Notes: generated by a model from the letters alone, not told the origin. DNA of 64,000 nucleotides from Aselliscus stoliczkanus (GCA_033961575.1 CM066735.1:88105449-88169448); one strand, 5' to 3'. Counted from the stretch's first letter, positions 22,671-34,511 are shown. Numbers and translations: made by a program.

Positions 22671-22859
22671 ATCAGTTCTCAAAGTGTGGTTCCAGGACCA
22701 GTAGCATCAGCATCACCCAGGAAATTGTTAGAAAAGCAAATTCTTCCACTCTGCTCTACTCCTGTTTAATCAGAAACTCTAGAATGGGACCTAGCTCTCT
22801 GTGCTTGGGTGAGTTTTGCAGGTGATTCTAATGCACACTAAGATCTGAGAACCACTGCC
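22671..22859 (-). mobile_element. MER5A-like hAT element
   Basis: 'atcagttctcaaagtgtggttccaggaccagtagcatcagcatcaccc' on the left and 'aggtgattctaatgcacactaagatctgagaaccactg' on the right. This is full-length MER5A in reverse orientation, the best preserved of the cluster. Confidence 0.88.
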
Positions 22860-22944
22860 TTAGCCTCTCTGACTACTGTGATCGTGGGAATAAATGCATT
22901 ATAAATATTAACATGGTTCCCAGTAGCCTCTGTTGAGAAGTAAG

Positions 22945-23175
22945 AGCAGAACCCACTTACAGTGTATGGAGAAATTACCATTTGCTAGGAAAAATTCCAA
23001 GCAATTGACTTATCTCACTTATCATAACATCCTTTGCAGGCAAACATAAATGTTCCCATAATACAAATGAGGAAACAGGAGATTACAGAGGTTAAGCAAT
23101 TTGCCAAAAGTCACAGAGCAGGTAAATTAGATTTCCATCCTAGGCTTTCCTGATTCTATGTGCTGTCTCCTAATC
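22945..23175 (-). repeat. MIR SINE
   Basis: Reverse MIR order: 'ttgctaggaaaaattccaagcaattgac', 'aaatgaggaaacaggagattacagaggttaagcaa', 'aaagtcacagagcaggtaaa'. About 230 bp. Confidence 0.8.
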
Positions 23176-23179
23176 TAGG

Positions 23180-23560
23180 CTAGGTTTCACGGGGAATAAA
23201 CAGAAGTGTAGTTCACTCATTCTGCAACCATTGTGAGCATGTAAGACACCTGAGGGGTCCAGTATCTTCATGAGTTCACAAGCTAGTGGGCTTCAAAGAA
23301 GAAAATTGGCCGTTACTGCATAGATGGATGCATTCTATGGTAGGCAAAGTACCTTGTGCTATGGGTACTGAAAAGTGGAGTGGCAGAGTGGGAGAAAGAT
23401 TCCCAGAGAAAATGTCATGAAAGTGAAACCTGAAAGGTGACTCTGAAGAATAGGATGCTGGGATCTTGGGTGGCAGGAAGAAGAGAAGGCGAGTGTATTG
23501 CAAAGCCCAGAGGTCAAAGAAAGTAAGGCACCTCAGGCTGACTGGAATGTTGCTTCGATT
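23180..23560 (-). repeat. L2 LINE fragment
   Basis: Reads 'tcatgagttcacaagctagtgg', 'agattcccagagaaaatgtcatgaaagtgaaacctgaaaggtg', 'gaagaataggatgctgg'. This is the reverse of the L2 3' region upstream of its tail. Strongly diverged. Confidence 0.5.
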
Positions 23561-24597
23561 TATAACAAATCAATCGTTTTAAAAGTCCTTCGATTTGTTA
23601 CTGCTTTAGGTTGATCAAACATATTAATTGGATTTTTATTTAAAAGCTATTCCTTTTATACCAAAATAATATATTTCCTGTAAAATTAACTCAATCAAAT
23701 TATTCTCCATTTTCACACATGATTTTGAACTAGAGTGAATATTATAATGGTTTTTGTTTGTTTATTTTATTTAGATCAAGAGGTAGAAGAAGAAAGCTCA
23801 CTGAGTCCATGAAATGATTTTTAGGAAAATTAAATAATAAGTCTCCAAAATGTCAGGAGTTAACTATTAATGTCATTTGGAATTAGATAGCCCTTTGATA
23901 GGATCCAATGGCTTTGCTTGAAGCAACAACAAATATGTGATGCTCTGTTATACTTTGGTTAAGTAAACAAACAAAAGTGAAACCTGAAGAAATTTAATCT
24001 GTGTTGTCATCAGTTATTTGGAATAAGCATACCACGCCTTTCCTAGTAGCTAAAAAAAAAACAAAAAACTTATCAAACAAACAAAACCTCCCAGCTCACT
24101 CTCATTGAAGTGTGGTACCTTCAGTGAAGCTGGTAATTTGATGGCTGTTCCTGGTTCCTATCTCCTTCTCCTTCTCCTCCCCATTTTCCATACCTACCCT
24201 TTCCAGCTTGGGGGATTCTTTCTGGATACAATATTTCTCAGTTGCCTGAGTTATCAACAGTTGGCCTTGAACATTTGTATTCATGTTTTGTGATGAGAAA
24301 CTAGACTTTGAGATCACATGAACTTGGATTCAACGCATAGAGTCAGCATTTCCAACAGGGTTTAGTTATTTGACTTCTCTCTTCCGTGGGCTCCTTAAAT
24401 GAGCTCAGTAATGTCTGCCTGGCAGGATTTGTAAATGTGCAGAGGTAATCATTTGAAACTATTAAATCAAGCAATGATTATCTCCCTTTAAAACATGCTC
24501 TTTTGTAATCTTGATTTTCAAGGCTGTCTTGGGAGGCTTATCACCTCAGAGGAGAGAACAAGTACTCTCTGGATCAAGCAATTTATTGTTATTTGTA
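23561..24597. other. Unassigned A/T-rich DNA
   Basis: No repeat recognised. The sub-block 23560-23710 is A/T-rich with Antp-type and paired-type homeodomain core motifs (aatcaatcg, ttaattgg) and might be a conserved element. (TCC)n patch at 24162-24182. Confidence 0.35.
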
Positions 24598-25735
24598 TTA
24601 TTTTTTTTAACTTTTCAGTTATAATTGACAAATCTCAAAGGTAACTTCTTTTTTTCCTCTCTCCCCTTCTCCCTCCCTTGCTTCCTTTCTCCCTTCCTTC
24701 CTTTCTGTTCATTTTTTTAAATTTACTTATAGTAAAATTGACTTTCTCTTTCTGTGTACAGTTCCATGAATTTTTTAAATAAATTTTAGTTTTTAGAGTG
24801 GTTTTAGGTTCACGGGAAAATTAAATTTAAAGTACAGAGATTCCCTGTCCCCACAGAGGCACAGCCTCTCCCACTATCAGTATCCCTACCTGAGTGATGC
24901 ATTTGTTATAATCAATGAACCTACATTGACACCTCGTTATCATCCAAAGTTGGTCGTTTACAGTATGGTTCACTCTTGGCATTGTACATTCTGTGGGATT
25001 TAACTAATGTATAATGACATGCATACACTATCATAGTAACATACAGAATAGTTTCACTGCCCTAAAAATCCTTTGTACTCTGCCTATTCATATCTCTCCC
25101 CATCTCACCCTTCACAACCACTGATCTTTATATTATCTTCATAGTTTTGCTTTTTGCAGAACACTGTCTAGTTGGATTCATCCAGTCTGTAACTTTTTCA
25201 GGTTGACTTCTTTCACTTAGTAATAAGCATTTAAATTTCCTCTCTGTGTTTTCATGGCTTAATAACACATTTGTTTTTATTGCTGAATAATGTTCCATTG
25301 TCTGGATATTCCACAGTTTGTTTATTCATTCACCTACTGAAGGACTTATGGTTACTTCATAAGTAAAATTGCTATAAACATCTGTGAGCAGGTTTTTATG
25401 GACATAAGTTGTCAAATTGTTTAAGTAAATACCAAGAAGTGCTATTGCTGGGTCACATGGTAAGAGGATGTTTACTTTGTAAGAAACTGCCAAACTGTCT
25501 TCCAAAGTGTCTGTGTTTGCCATCTTGCATTTTGACTAGCTATGGGAATGAATTGCTCCACACGCTAGGCAGCATTTCGTGGTGTTTTGTGTTTTTTTTT
25601 CTTAGATTTTTGCCATTCTAATAAGTGTGTAGTGGTATCTCCTTGTTTTCATTTGTGTTTCCTTGATGACACATGGTGTTGAGCACCTTTTCACATGCTT
25701 AGTTGTCACTGGTGTATCTTCTTTCTTTAAGTTTT
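24598..25735 (-). mobile_element. Old L1 LINE, 3' UTR and ORF2 C-terminus
   Basis: On the minus strand the ORF2 C-terminal part is readable, including LLPCDPAIALLGIYL (25409-25523 region). The rest is the 3' UTR of an L1MB/L1MC-like element (ggttcacgggaaaattaa, cctacattgacacctcgttatc). A pyrimidine-rich tract at 24648-24710 interrupts the end. 5'-truncated and dead. Confidence 0.88.
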
Positions 25736-26040
25736 AACACATGTATAAGAACAGTTTCATCATCTCAGGTGGAAAGGTCCTCAACCTGGGAGTGACAGAA
25801 ATTGGTGTAGAAATGTTGCAGCTTCCTCACCTTGGGGTGGGTAACTCTGAACATATGTTCTCTACTCTTACTCAGAGTTCTCCCATGGGATTAAGGTGAC
25901 CACAGTGGTCACAGGCCGACAATGCATCATTTACTCACTGTCTTCCATTCCCTCTCTCCCTTCTCCATTCCTCTTGGTGTTTCCTTCCCCTTCCAAATGA
26001 ACTAGATCCATTTGGATCCTTGTCTACTTCTAAGGAACCT
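25736..26040. repeat. Possible old LTR remnant
   Basis: The end 'ccttgtctacttctaaggaacctaaattagga' resembles the 3' end of an ERVL/MaLR-type LTR ('...gaacccaacttaagaca'). The body is not alignable by eye. Confidence 0.4.
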
Positions 26041-27000
26041 AAATTAGGACAGTCATAGTGCAGCAGGAACTCAGGGTAAGAAGGAAGGGAGTTTGGCTAC
26101 ACAGGAAGAAGCTTGGACAAGCCCTGTTTTTGGGCCCAGGGCATGTGGAATAAAAGAAAGCCGAGAAAGATCAAGAGAGGAGGTCAGATGTCAAGATTCC
26201 CATTTCCCTCACTCTTGGTCTTGAATTTAAGTGAGAGGATCATGGAAATGGTCAGATGGGTGTAGGAAACGCCTACAACACCAAGGTTAGTGATTTACTT
26301 CCCTAGACATAGCTAAGATCTTCAGAAGAGTCACATATTCATCTCTGCACTATGTCCTCATGGAACAGGAATGAAAATACACCATTGATGACAGAGGAAC
26401 TGGAGAGATGAACCTGAGGAAGTGGGCTTGCCCAGCCTGGCATGCACCTGGCATAAAGAGTATCCAGAGCTTCCTACATATCCTGATGTGGCAGCACAAT
26501 GGTTCAGAGACAGGAAGTGGACTGGGACACACCTTGGGATGGTCAGGGTCTGCATGTGTGAAGAATTCATGAACAGAGTCTATAGACAAGGACCACAGCT
26601 TCTAGGAGTAAGCCAGCAAGCAGCTCCATATGGCCGGTTTGCTCTTCAGTCCATGGAGCTGACCAGACCAACCATCCCAAGGCAGAGGCCTGCAGGGATC
26701 TAAAAGTTAACACACGACTCTGGAGTCCCCATTCTCCACGGGCACTTGGCCTATGAGACCCAGATACCATCTTCTAAAGGAGCAAAGGAAGGAGAGGAAG
26801 ACTAAGACTGAGCACAGATCTGAGAGACACCATCCTTCCAAACAGACTAGAAACTGGAGGGGAATGAGAGACAGTTTGGCAAGTCTGAGGTTTAAGGTTG
26901 TTTTTCTATTAGAGGATCATGAAGATTTGATCTGCTATAAATAAAGAAGCTGAGTTTTCTTTGTATGTCCGAGAAGCAGTGTGAGAACACTTATAACCCA
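26041..27000. other. Unassigned DNA
   Basis: Roughly 1 kb of balanced composition with several overlapping short open frames on both strands and no recognised protein. No clear splice-flanked exon. Confidence 0.35.
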
Positions 27001-27088
27001 CTAGATAGAAATAATGGATATGAAGCATCCCACCAAACACCTGACCCATGGTGAGAGCTCGGCAATTGGTGGCTGCTGTCATTGACGC
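27000..27088 (+). repeat. MIR 3' fragment
   Basis: 'aagcatcccaccaaacacctgacccatggtgagagctcggcaattggtggctgctgtcatt' follows the MIR 3' end (gcctggcacatagtaggcgctcaataaatg). Confidence 0.5.
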
Positions 27089-27229
27089 CATACCTGATGA
27101 TCTGAGGGGACTTTGTTGTAATAAGAACTTGTAGTGGCTGGTCTAGGAGGAGCAAAAGGAATTACATGTTAGTTCTCTTGTTAACTTTTTCAAAAAAAAC
27201 CCAGTCCTAGAGTAGCTTAATGTTCGGGA

Positions 27230-27430
27230 TTCTAAATAATGTTCTTTTAGTTAGATGGAGCTCTAGATTGCTTGTGGGGCATTGATTGATTGAAAGGATG
27301 AGGCAAGTCTGCTCCAAATCTCAGTTTGGTTTGATTAACTAGTGTTGAAGAGTTTCTGCTAGAATTCACTGATATTGAAGTTGATATGCAAATTAACTAA
27401 GCCTGCCTAAGACTCAAACAGGACCCAACT
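27230..27430. promoter_or_regulatory. Candidate conserved non-coding block
   Basis: Single-copy-looking sequence with 'attgattgattgaaagg', 'tttgattaactagtg' and an octamer-like 'atatgcaaattaac'. The POU/homeodomain-type motifs and lack of repeat signatures fit an enhancer. Inference only. Confidence 0.3.
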
Positions 27431-27819
27431 CACTAACCACTTATTTGCTATTTCTCCCATTGGTTTTAAATTCAACCCCTCAAGAGGCATACAACAACCA
27501 CACAGGCCATAATATGCAGCTGAAAGGTTTCTGTCCAGTTTCTTGCCTTCTTCTTGCCATGAAAGGCAGATTAAAGAGGCATCATTTTCCTTGACATATG
27601 TAGAATCCAGTCACCTTGCCTATCAGATTCAAACAGGGTACAAGAAAAGCGAGGGAGGGATGGGCTTAAGGGAAATTTGCATATACATTTCCATTAGGTT
27701 AAAGACATTTAAATCCACATTAGCCTGGACCACAGAATAATGAATGCACCATTATGGACAAGGCTTAGTGTGTGTTGCTGTTGCATTTGGCAGGTTCAAG
27801 TCTTGCTCTGGTTGTAATA

Positions 27820-28185
27820 TTTTGTGACTCATTTTTCCTCAAGCATAGAGTAATAGGCTTTAACTTTGCTAAGCTTTTCTGCCAGCCCTTCGCCCCCTGC
27901 TGTTCCATTATATTGAACTTGTAAGCAGGATGCTCTGTCCGGCTCACCCAGATTACCGTGGCAATAAGGCCCCGCTGAGGGGCTGGTGTCAGGATAAGTG
28001 TTAGGGAGGGAGCTCCCCATCTTGGCATGCTGTTCTCATCTTATTAAATTCAGCTTTGTGGAAGCAGGGAGCCTGCCTCTCAGTCACACTGGCTCCAACC
28101 TGATCCAACTGCTACTGTCAGACAATATGAAAATAGGAACCACCACAGCTAATGGCAGGTGCTGCTTCACAGCTGAAAAAAAAAA
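27820..28185. promoter_or_regulatory. Candidate conserved non-coding block
   Basis: About 360 bp of non-repeat sequence of moderate GC with CpGs retained (ctgtccggctcacc, accgtggcaataaggccccgc), ending at a poly-A run (28176-28192). It resembles conserved element texture rather than decayed repeat. No long conserved reading frame is evident. Confidence 0.3.
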
Positions 28186-28654
28186 AAAAAAAGTCTGAGG
28201 GTTTTTATTATGATGATGATTTCATGAGTCTGTGAGTGTGCTATTTTACTCTTTTAGACACTTCACTGGATTGAAGGCCAGATTCAGAAAGCCTCATGCT
28301 TTTGAGAAATGAAACAAGTCGCCACGCTTTCAGCAGCGGGTGCATATATGTCGGGGAGTCTACCTTAGCAGACTGCTTTTGTCTGCATTCTTTGCTCTAG
28401 GTTCAAGTGGATCTCAGGGAAGTTATGTTTAAGTTAAAGAATGATAATAAAAATAAAAAACATTCTGAAACCCTTGGGAGTCCAGAGTGTCCTAAAAATC
28501 CTCCACGTGAAATAATTTAAGATTTGTATCTTAGTGTAATAACATGGCAGAGGCTCTGGTTAGAGATATGAAGCCATTGAACAAAATGCAAAATCCAGCT
28601 CTGAAAATAAATCATTGCATGGGGTTTGAGAGTCCCCATCTTCACTCCAAATTT

Positions 28655-29400
28655 CTGCCTTAAAATGTATTTTGGTTATATATTGCTACAGAACAAAACA
28701 CTCCAATATTTAGTGGCTTAAAAAGACAGCCATTTTATTATCCTTTATATTCCATGGGTTGGCATCCTGGAAAGTGGATATTCAAATAAACTCAGCCAGG
28801 TTACGCCTCAACAAGGACTGAGCTTGGAGATCAGTTGCATGCTATTACTCCCATTAGTTTTAAATAGGCTTCCTTTGACAGTTCTTCTTCTGGTCTCACT
28901 TAAGGTCTCTCTGCAGTCAGGTTGTGGGTGGGACTCAAGCATCCAAGATTCTTTACTCACCAGCCTGACTGGCACGTTGGGGAAAACACCTAATCCTGGG
29001 GCCTCAGCTGGTGGGGGCAGAGAGGAGGGCTGCTGGTTCTCTTCCTCTCTTTCATTTGGTCTTTCCAGCAAAGTAGCTGAACATCTTACTTACTTTGTGG
29101 CTCAAGGGTGCTAGGCATTCTTATAGGCTTAGGGCTTGAAACTGTCTGAGCTCCATTTCCCTTTCATTCTACAGTTGAAGGGAGTCACAGGCCTAGCCCA
29201 GATTCAGTCTTTGAGAGGACTACACAAGGAAAGGGAAGCTGGAGAGGATAGTTCAATGGGGGCCATCTTTGGACACCAGCTAATGTATCATGTGTCATAG
29301 TTTGGTCTTCAACCTTCAACAATAATCTAGTGATGCCATCAAGCCTGTATGGCATGCCTTTATGCGTGGGTAATTTAGTCAATGCTTCTATCATTTTCAA
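28655..29400. repeat. Old MaLR-like LTR remnant
   Basis: Contains 'atttagtggcttaaaaagacagccattttatta' and a downstream 'tcacaggcctagcccagattcag'. These match the layout of a mammalian-wide LTR-type repeat in reverse orientation, as at 11.2 and 36.2 kb. Confidence 0.55.
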
Positions 29401-29511
29401 CTGAAAGCAACTTTTAAGCCTCTTGGCTTAGCTTCCTATGAAATAGAATTCCCATTACAGCATAAAATTCATTTTGAGATCATTGAAACTCCAGTTAATT
29501 AAGCTGTGTGA

Positions 29512-29933
29512 GGGCCAGCTGAGTGTCGCATTGGTTAAGAGCTGGTTTTGGGATGCCAGCGGCCCTGGTTCGGATCCCACATATGAGGGCCAGTGACACT
29601 GCCCTCTACAACTAACAATAGATCCACCTGGAGCTGGGCTGTGAGCCCCGGCGACAGTGTGGGCTGCAGCCCCTGCTGCAGTGGGCTGCCATAGGCTACA
29701 GTGAGTGGCCCGCAGCCAGTGTGAGCTGCCAATAGCTGCGGTGAGCAACATCCGGAGGCCGGCGACCGATCTGCCTCATCCGGGAAGAGTGCAATGACGA
29801 TACCAACATGGGCCAGTGAAGCAACATCCTCGGCAATTAGACTGAAGAACAAAAAGACAGCAACTTGTCTGTTCCCCCTCCCCGATTCCCCAACCCTGTT
29901 CCCCTCCCCCAATTCCCCAATAAAATATTAAAA
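29512..29933 (+). mobile_element. Long-form tRNA-derived SINE
   Basis: Full head, junction and 3' module, ending ccccaataaaatattaaaa. The TCTT terminator motif of the other long copies is changed to TATT. Target duplication is unclear; 'gtgtg' occurs on both sides. Its reverse strand has a 125-codon open frame that is an accident of the GC-rich module. Confidence 0.9.
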
Positions 29934-29940
29934 AAAAACA

Positions 29941-30570
29941 AAACACAAAAAACGGTGTGTGGTTGGATAAAGCATGAAGGGGAGGGAATATGGAAGCCAA
30001 TCGCTAAGTGCTTGAGCCAGGATGAAGCCGTAGATATATCTTTTCAACATCTTCCTTAAAAGGTAACATCGAACTTATTAGGCCTAAAAATCCAGAAATA
30101 TGAAAAAAGGAGGATTCTTGGAACATAGTGACCAAATGTAGCCCTTCAACTTCATCAGCAATTTCAACCTGTTTGCCCAGGCAGCTTCATGCCAGGGAGA
30201 CCCTGTGGTAAAAGCCGATGTGGGACTTTCTTCCTTGTTGTCTAGGTGAGCACCTTTGTGGAACCCCAGGCTACAATTTACCTTGTGGAGTGTGGTGAAC
30301 TCCAGGGAGAAGGTCATCATTGGCCTTTCATGAGAATGCTGGGTACCCCTAGTCCCCAAGAGGCCAAGGATGAGCTGAACAGGAGGACTGAGTGTTGAAG
30401 TGAACAGAGAGACTGGGGAGCAGGAATATTCCTCAGTTTATGTGTCTCAGCAGGGGGTGTATGGCCAAACTGGAGGGCCCTGGGTGGGACTACTTTACTT
30501 CTTTTGGTGGGAGAATTGCCATTGGTCAAACAAACCTACAAAGAAACCTACAAAGAAAAGTAGCAAACTT
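29941..30570. other. Unassigned DNA
   Basis: No gene or recognised repeat. A 12-bp duplication, acctacaaagaa, is at about 30534-30557. Confidence 0.35.
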
Positions 30571-30945
30571 TTACTGTAAAAATTAATAGAATTAATAAGA
30601 ATTTGATAAGGTGGTTACATACAGGGTAAATGTTTTAAATAATCTGTAGCCCTCATAAATTCTAGCCTTGAGTACCTGAAAATGGGAATAGAAAACATTT
30701 CACTCAATAACAACAGAAATAATAAAACAGTTAAGATGGGTTCTCTCAAAATTATTGTTTAAATTTAATGCAATTCTAATTAAAAATCAAAATTTCTGTC
30801 TTGGTCTGAGATAAAATTATGTTAAAGTTTCTGAGAAAGATTAAATCCTCAAGAATAATCAAGATAATGATGCAAAGGGGTGTCACCTTATCAGATATCA
30901 ATAGCTACTGTAAACTAGAACTGGATAATATACCATTATACAGGC
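30571..30945 (+). mobile_element. Highly decayed L1 ORF2 fragment
   Basis: 'tttaatgcaattctaattaaaaatcaa' and 'aggggtgtcaccttatcagatatcaa' are degraded forms of L1 ORF2 segments between the reverse transcriptase and the C-terminus. Old L1M-type. Confidence 0.6.
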
Positions 30946-31494
30946 TCACCATCATTTATTTAACCGTTCCCCTAATGATGGCTAATGATTTGCTAAAGTC
31001 CATAAAGACCTTTGTATGCATGTAGCATGTACTGGTACATACATTCCTGTGGGACAGACCCCCAGCATCAGTCTTTGCTGATTTGATTGCCCATTTATCT
31101 CTGAACTTAGCTGGGATAAGGAAAGACTTTCTTATTGCATTGTTGGCTTATGTGGAATGTCATCGTTGCACATATCTTGCACTATTTTCTGTTTGTTTGT
31201 TTTTTTTTTTTGTTTGTTTTTTTTTGTTTTGTTTTGTTTTGTTTGTTTTTTTTTTAATCAGGGTGTTCAATGAATTTTCATTGGATGAATATAAATAGGT
31301 ACCCCTTTTTTAAAGGACTGCTCCTTTACAATTCAGAAAGATTCCAAAGGAAAGTTTTAAGAACCGGACTATGTGCAAGAATTGAGTCTAAACTCTTGCC
31401 GTTGTTTGAGGTCTTTTAGAAAAACCTTCAAAACAGCAAAATTGTGAACAATGTTGAAAAGCCAGATATCAACATATTTGTTTAGCTCGTTCTC
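30946..31494. other. Unassigned DNA with T-rich tract
   Basis: Contains a long (TTTG)n/(TTTTG)n plus poly-T tract at 31190-31257. No element body could be recognised beside it. Confidence 0.4.
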
Positions 31495-32100
31495 AAAGGT
31501 GCTCCCACATAATCTTTTCTAACATTATTCTTATTCTGAAATATTTAAATCATACATGAAAGCATAACAAATAAAATAATTTTCACCCATGTACCAACTA
31601 CCCAGCCTTGTCAAATCTTAGCATTTTGCCATATTTGCTTTGAGTTTTAAAATCAAGCATTTTAAATAAAATTTAAGTACCCTGGGTACCCCTGTCCAAT
31701 CTCATTTCTCTCCCTCCTTTCCTCTTCCATCAAGAGGCAGTCATTACTCAAAATTTGGAGTTTATAATTCCCATGCAATTTCTACTTACTTACTACAAAA
31801 TAACATTTAGAACATTCCTTCATGTTTTCTTTATAAAAGTAGTCTCATACTCTGTCATTCTTCTACCTACCTACCCTTTTTAGACAATATTATGCTTGTG
31901 AGATTTGTCTATCTGATCCTGGTAACTTTATCGAGTTAAACTGCTATTTGGTATTGTACATGGTAAATTTATCCATCCTCCTATTATATACACATTTTTA
32001 TTGTTTCCAACTTTTGCCTACTACAAGCAATAGTGAAATAAGCATTCTTGTACATGTTAAACATTCTTAAACCTGTGAGTATATGGGGAAGTGTTCTAAG
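31495..32100 (-). mobile_element. Old L1 LINE, 3' portion (part 1)
   Basis: Reverse of an L1M 3' end: 'catgtaccaactacccagcc', 'tctcatactctgtcattc', 'ttattgtttccaacttttgcctactacaagcaatagtg', 'cttgtacatg'. Continues at 32.6 kb after an inserted element. Confidence 0.75.
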
Positions 32101-32610
32101 GGAGTCGAGGCATGGTGCCAGGAGTCCTCCAGGTTTCTGAGACCCATTGAGGAGGTCTGGATTAAAACTATTTTCAGAACAATACTAAGACATGATTTTA
32201 CTTTCTCATTCTCATTCTCTCCTAAACATACAGTGGAATTTTCCGGATGCTACATGATATGTGATATCATAACAGATTGAATGTGAGAGCAGATATGAGA
32301 ATTCAGCTGTCTTATATTAAACCAGACATTAAAGAGATTTGCAAAAAAATGTAAAATAATGTCACTTTCCCACTTTTATTTTGGAGAAATAGTTATTTTT
32401 CATAAAAAATGTGTTATTTAGGTTAACAGGTAGTGGGTTTATAACTGTTATGTTTGAACGAATGAATGAATGAACTATTTTTAAATTTCTCACTTTTGAT
32501 TTTTAATTTAGTAAATATTAATAGACAAAAGCCACAAACAAAAGCTCTTTGGGGTTCTCAGTGAGTACTAAAAATGTAAAGAGACTCCAAGACCCAAAAG
32601 TTTGGGAATC
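32101..32610. mobile_element. hAT-type element inserted in the old L1
   Basis: Reads 'catacagtggaattttccggatgctacatgatatgtgatatcataacagattgaatg' and ends 'gactccaagacccaaaagtttgggaatc', a pattern of a mammalian hAT family whose end is '...gaccaaaaagtttgagaacc'. A (GAAT)n run lies at 32458-32474. Confidence 0.6.
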
Positions 32611-32960
32611 TTTATACATTTTGTACAGGTGTTTTTCTGTTTATGTGAACATATGTTTTTATTTCCCTTGGGTTAATACCTACAAATGAAATTTCTGCAT
32701 GAGGAATGGATGTATGTTAAACTTTTTAAAGAAACTGTCACACAGTTTTCCAAAGTGGTTATGTGATTCTCTTAGACTGGTTCAAAAGTAATTGAGGTTT
32801 TTGCCATTATCTGTAATAGTGAAAACCGTAATTATATTTCCACCAACCTAATACATTCTAACTACATATGAGAATTTCAGTTGTTCCACATGCTTGTCAA
32901 ATTTGCCTTTTAAATTTGCCTCTTAAATTTTAGTCATTCCAGTGGCTATGAAATAATAAC
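32611..32960 (-). mobile_element. Old L1 LINE, 3' portion (part 2, interrupted)
   Basis: Resumes with 'tttttctgtttatgtgaacatatg' and 'cttgggttaatacctacaaatg', is broken by the MADE1-like MITE (32772-32851), then continues 'atgagaatttcagttgttccacatgcttg' and 'tagtcattccagtggctatg'. Confidence 0.75.
32772..32851. mobile_element. MADE1-like 80-bp mariner MITE
   Basis: An 80-bp near-palindrome starting ttagactggttcaaaagtaa and ending with caccaacctaa. The size, the ends and the internal 'gaggtttttgccatta' correspond to MADE1, the MITE of the Hsmar1 mariner. A rough eye alignment suggests 15-20 percent divergence. It lies inside an old L1. Confidence 0.8.
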
Positions 32961-33300
32961 TTGCTGTGGCTTAATTCGAGAGATGTCATTTTAGAGACCG
33001 TTTCCTCTGGTTTAAATCATGGCACATTTTTTAAAAATGCCAAGATCCCGAGAAGCATTATAGAATCATCAGTCTTTTGTTGTGGCTCAGAATTATTTAT
33101 CAGGTTATCATCACAAATGACTAATAATGAAAATAAAGACAGTAAGCTGAATGCCAAGGTGTGAAGTGATGACCACTGATGAAATAAGCACTAGAAAATA
33201 TAGTACACTCCTATCATATTACGGAAGGTATTGCTTTGGTTGAATCTAAGTTTAAATGAGTGGATTTTTTTAAACAGTGCTATAAGGATGTCAGTATGGT
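32961..33300. other. Unassigned DNA
   Basis: No gene or confident repeat. Confidence 0.35.
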
Positions 33301-33347
33301 AAATAGCATTACGGTGGGGCACAAAAGACTCAAGTTTGAGAACCAGT
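33301..33347 (+). repeat. hAT element right end
   Basis: 'caaaagactcaagtttgagaaccagtgg' is a typical hAT-Charlie right terminus. The body upstream is not recognisable. Confidence 0.5.
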
Positions 33348-33580
33348 GGTGTAGTGAAAGTGTACTAGATTGGGGGTCCAGCGGACCTGAGATTGAATTC
33401 CAGTCAGTGTAGATGGATTTTAACTTCTCTGAATCAGTTTGTCATTGGAAAAATGTTGATGATAAAAAAAGAAAGAACCTACGTTTCAGAGTGGTTGAAA
33501 AGATTGAATAAGATTATAGTAAATTATTTTAATAAAGTTAGAATAATGGCATAGAGCAGCTTATCAATTAATATCCTATT
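33348..33580 (+). repeat. MIR SINE
   Basis: Starts 'tgtagtgaaagtgtactaga', then 'ggacctgagattgaattcc', 'taacttctctgaatcagtttgtcattgg', 'gaaaagattgaataag' and ends 'gcatagagcagc'. MIR order throughout. Confidence 0.75.
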
Positions 33581-34511
33581 CCAATCAAGTTAACATTTCC
33601 TAATTGTGCCTCTAATGATCCTTAGAAGTTAAAAGATTTCAGGTCCTTGGGTGGCACAAAGTGTGAGAGGAATGTCAATCCATCCATTCAAGGATGGTGG
33701 CACGGAGTGCATCCTGGCTGGCTTGTGGGAGAAAGTAAGTTTTCCAAAGTAAGTGTGGTCAAGACCGGCTATTTCGTTCCCAAACCCACTTCCTTCTCCC
33801 GGGAAGAGTTAAACTACATTGCACATGTTTCTTAATTAGCGTTGTCTGTGGCCAAATGACTGAGCTGTGACCAGTGACATAGGAGCATAAGTGATGCATA
33901 CCACTTATGCATGCTTGGTTCACGTGAAACTTCCCACAAAATACTTAGCTCTCTTTTCCCCCTTCTGCTGGTCTGATGAAGAGAATACAATGGAAGCCCC
34001 TGAAAGCCTAGGATATGACAGGGCTACAAGATGGAAGGAACCGGGGGCCCAATTTTGATATCATAAAGTAATGCGAGAGATAAACTTTTATTATGCCAAT
34101 TCAATGAGATATTGGCATGGTTTGTTACAGCTTCTCTCCTACCCTGACTCATACAACAGGCATTACTTCTAATAGCTTTCTATGAAACTGCCAGAGATTT
34201 AAACTAGTGCTCCTCAGGGGCTTGTAAAATACTTGTAGAATTGATGATTGTGGAGTGGGGGGAGAGGAGAGAGTACAGGTTGAGGAGGGAAAGTAGGAAG
34301 AAAAAATTGTTGAATTCTATATTAGATTGCTCAGGTCTGGCCCATGGCAGAGGAAGTAATTTTAATTTCCATTCCTACTGAGTTTAAAATTTTTCCTACT
34401 CTCTCATGGGCCTACTGGGAGTTGGGAAAGCTAAGGAATGTGATATCCAAAGGTTATTTATTAGCAGTGTTTTGTTTTTCTTTTTCCTCCCTGAGTTCAA
34501 TTCCTCTCTTC
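33581..34511. other. Unassigned DNA
   Basis: No gene or confident repeat in about 930 bp. Confidence 0.35.

Noticed and set aside
29535..29912. 125-codon open frame on the minus strand, with similar ones at 20431, 34497 and 55497
   Set aside because: All are reverse readings of the same GC-rich long-SINE module. The shared sequence reflects repeat copies, not a protein family.
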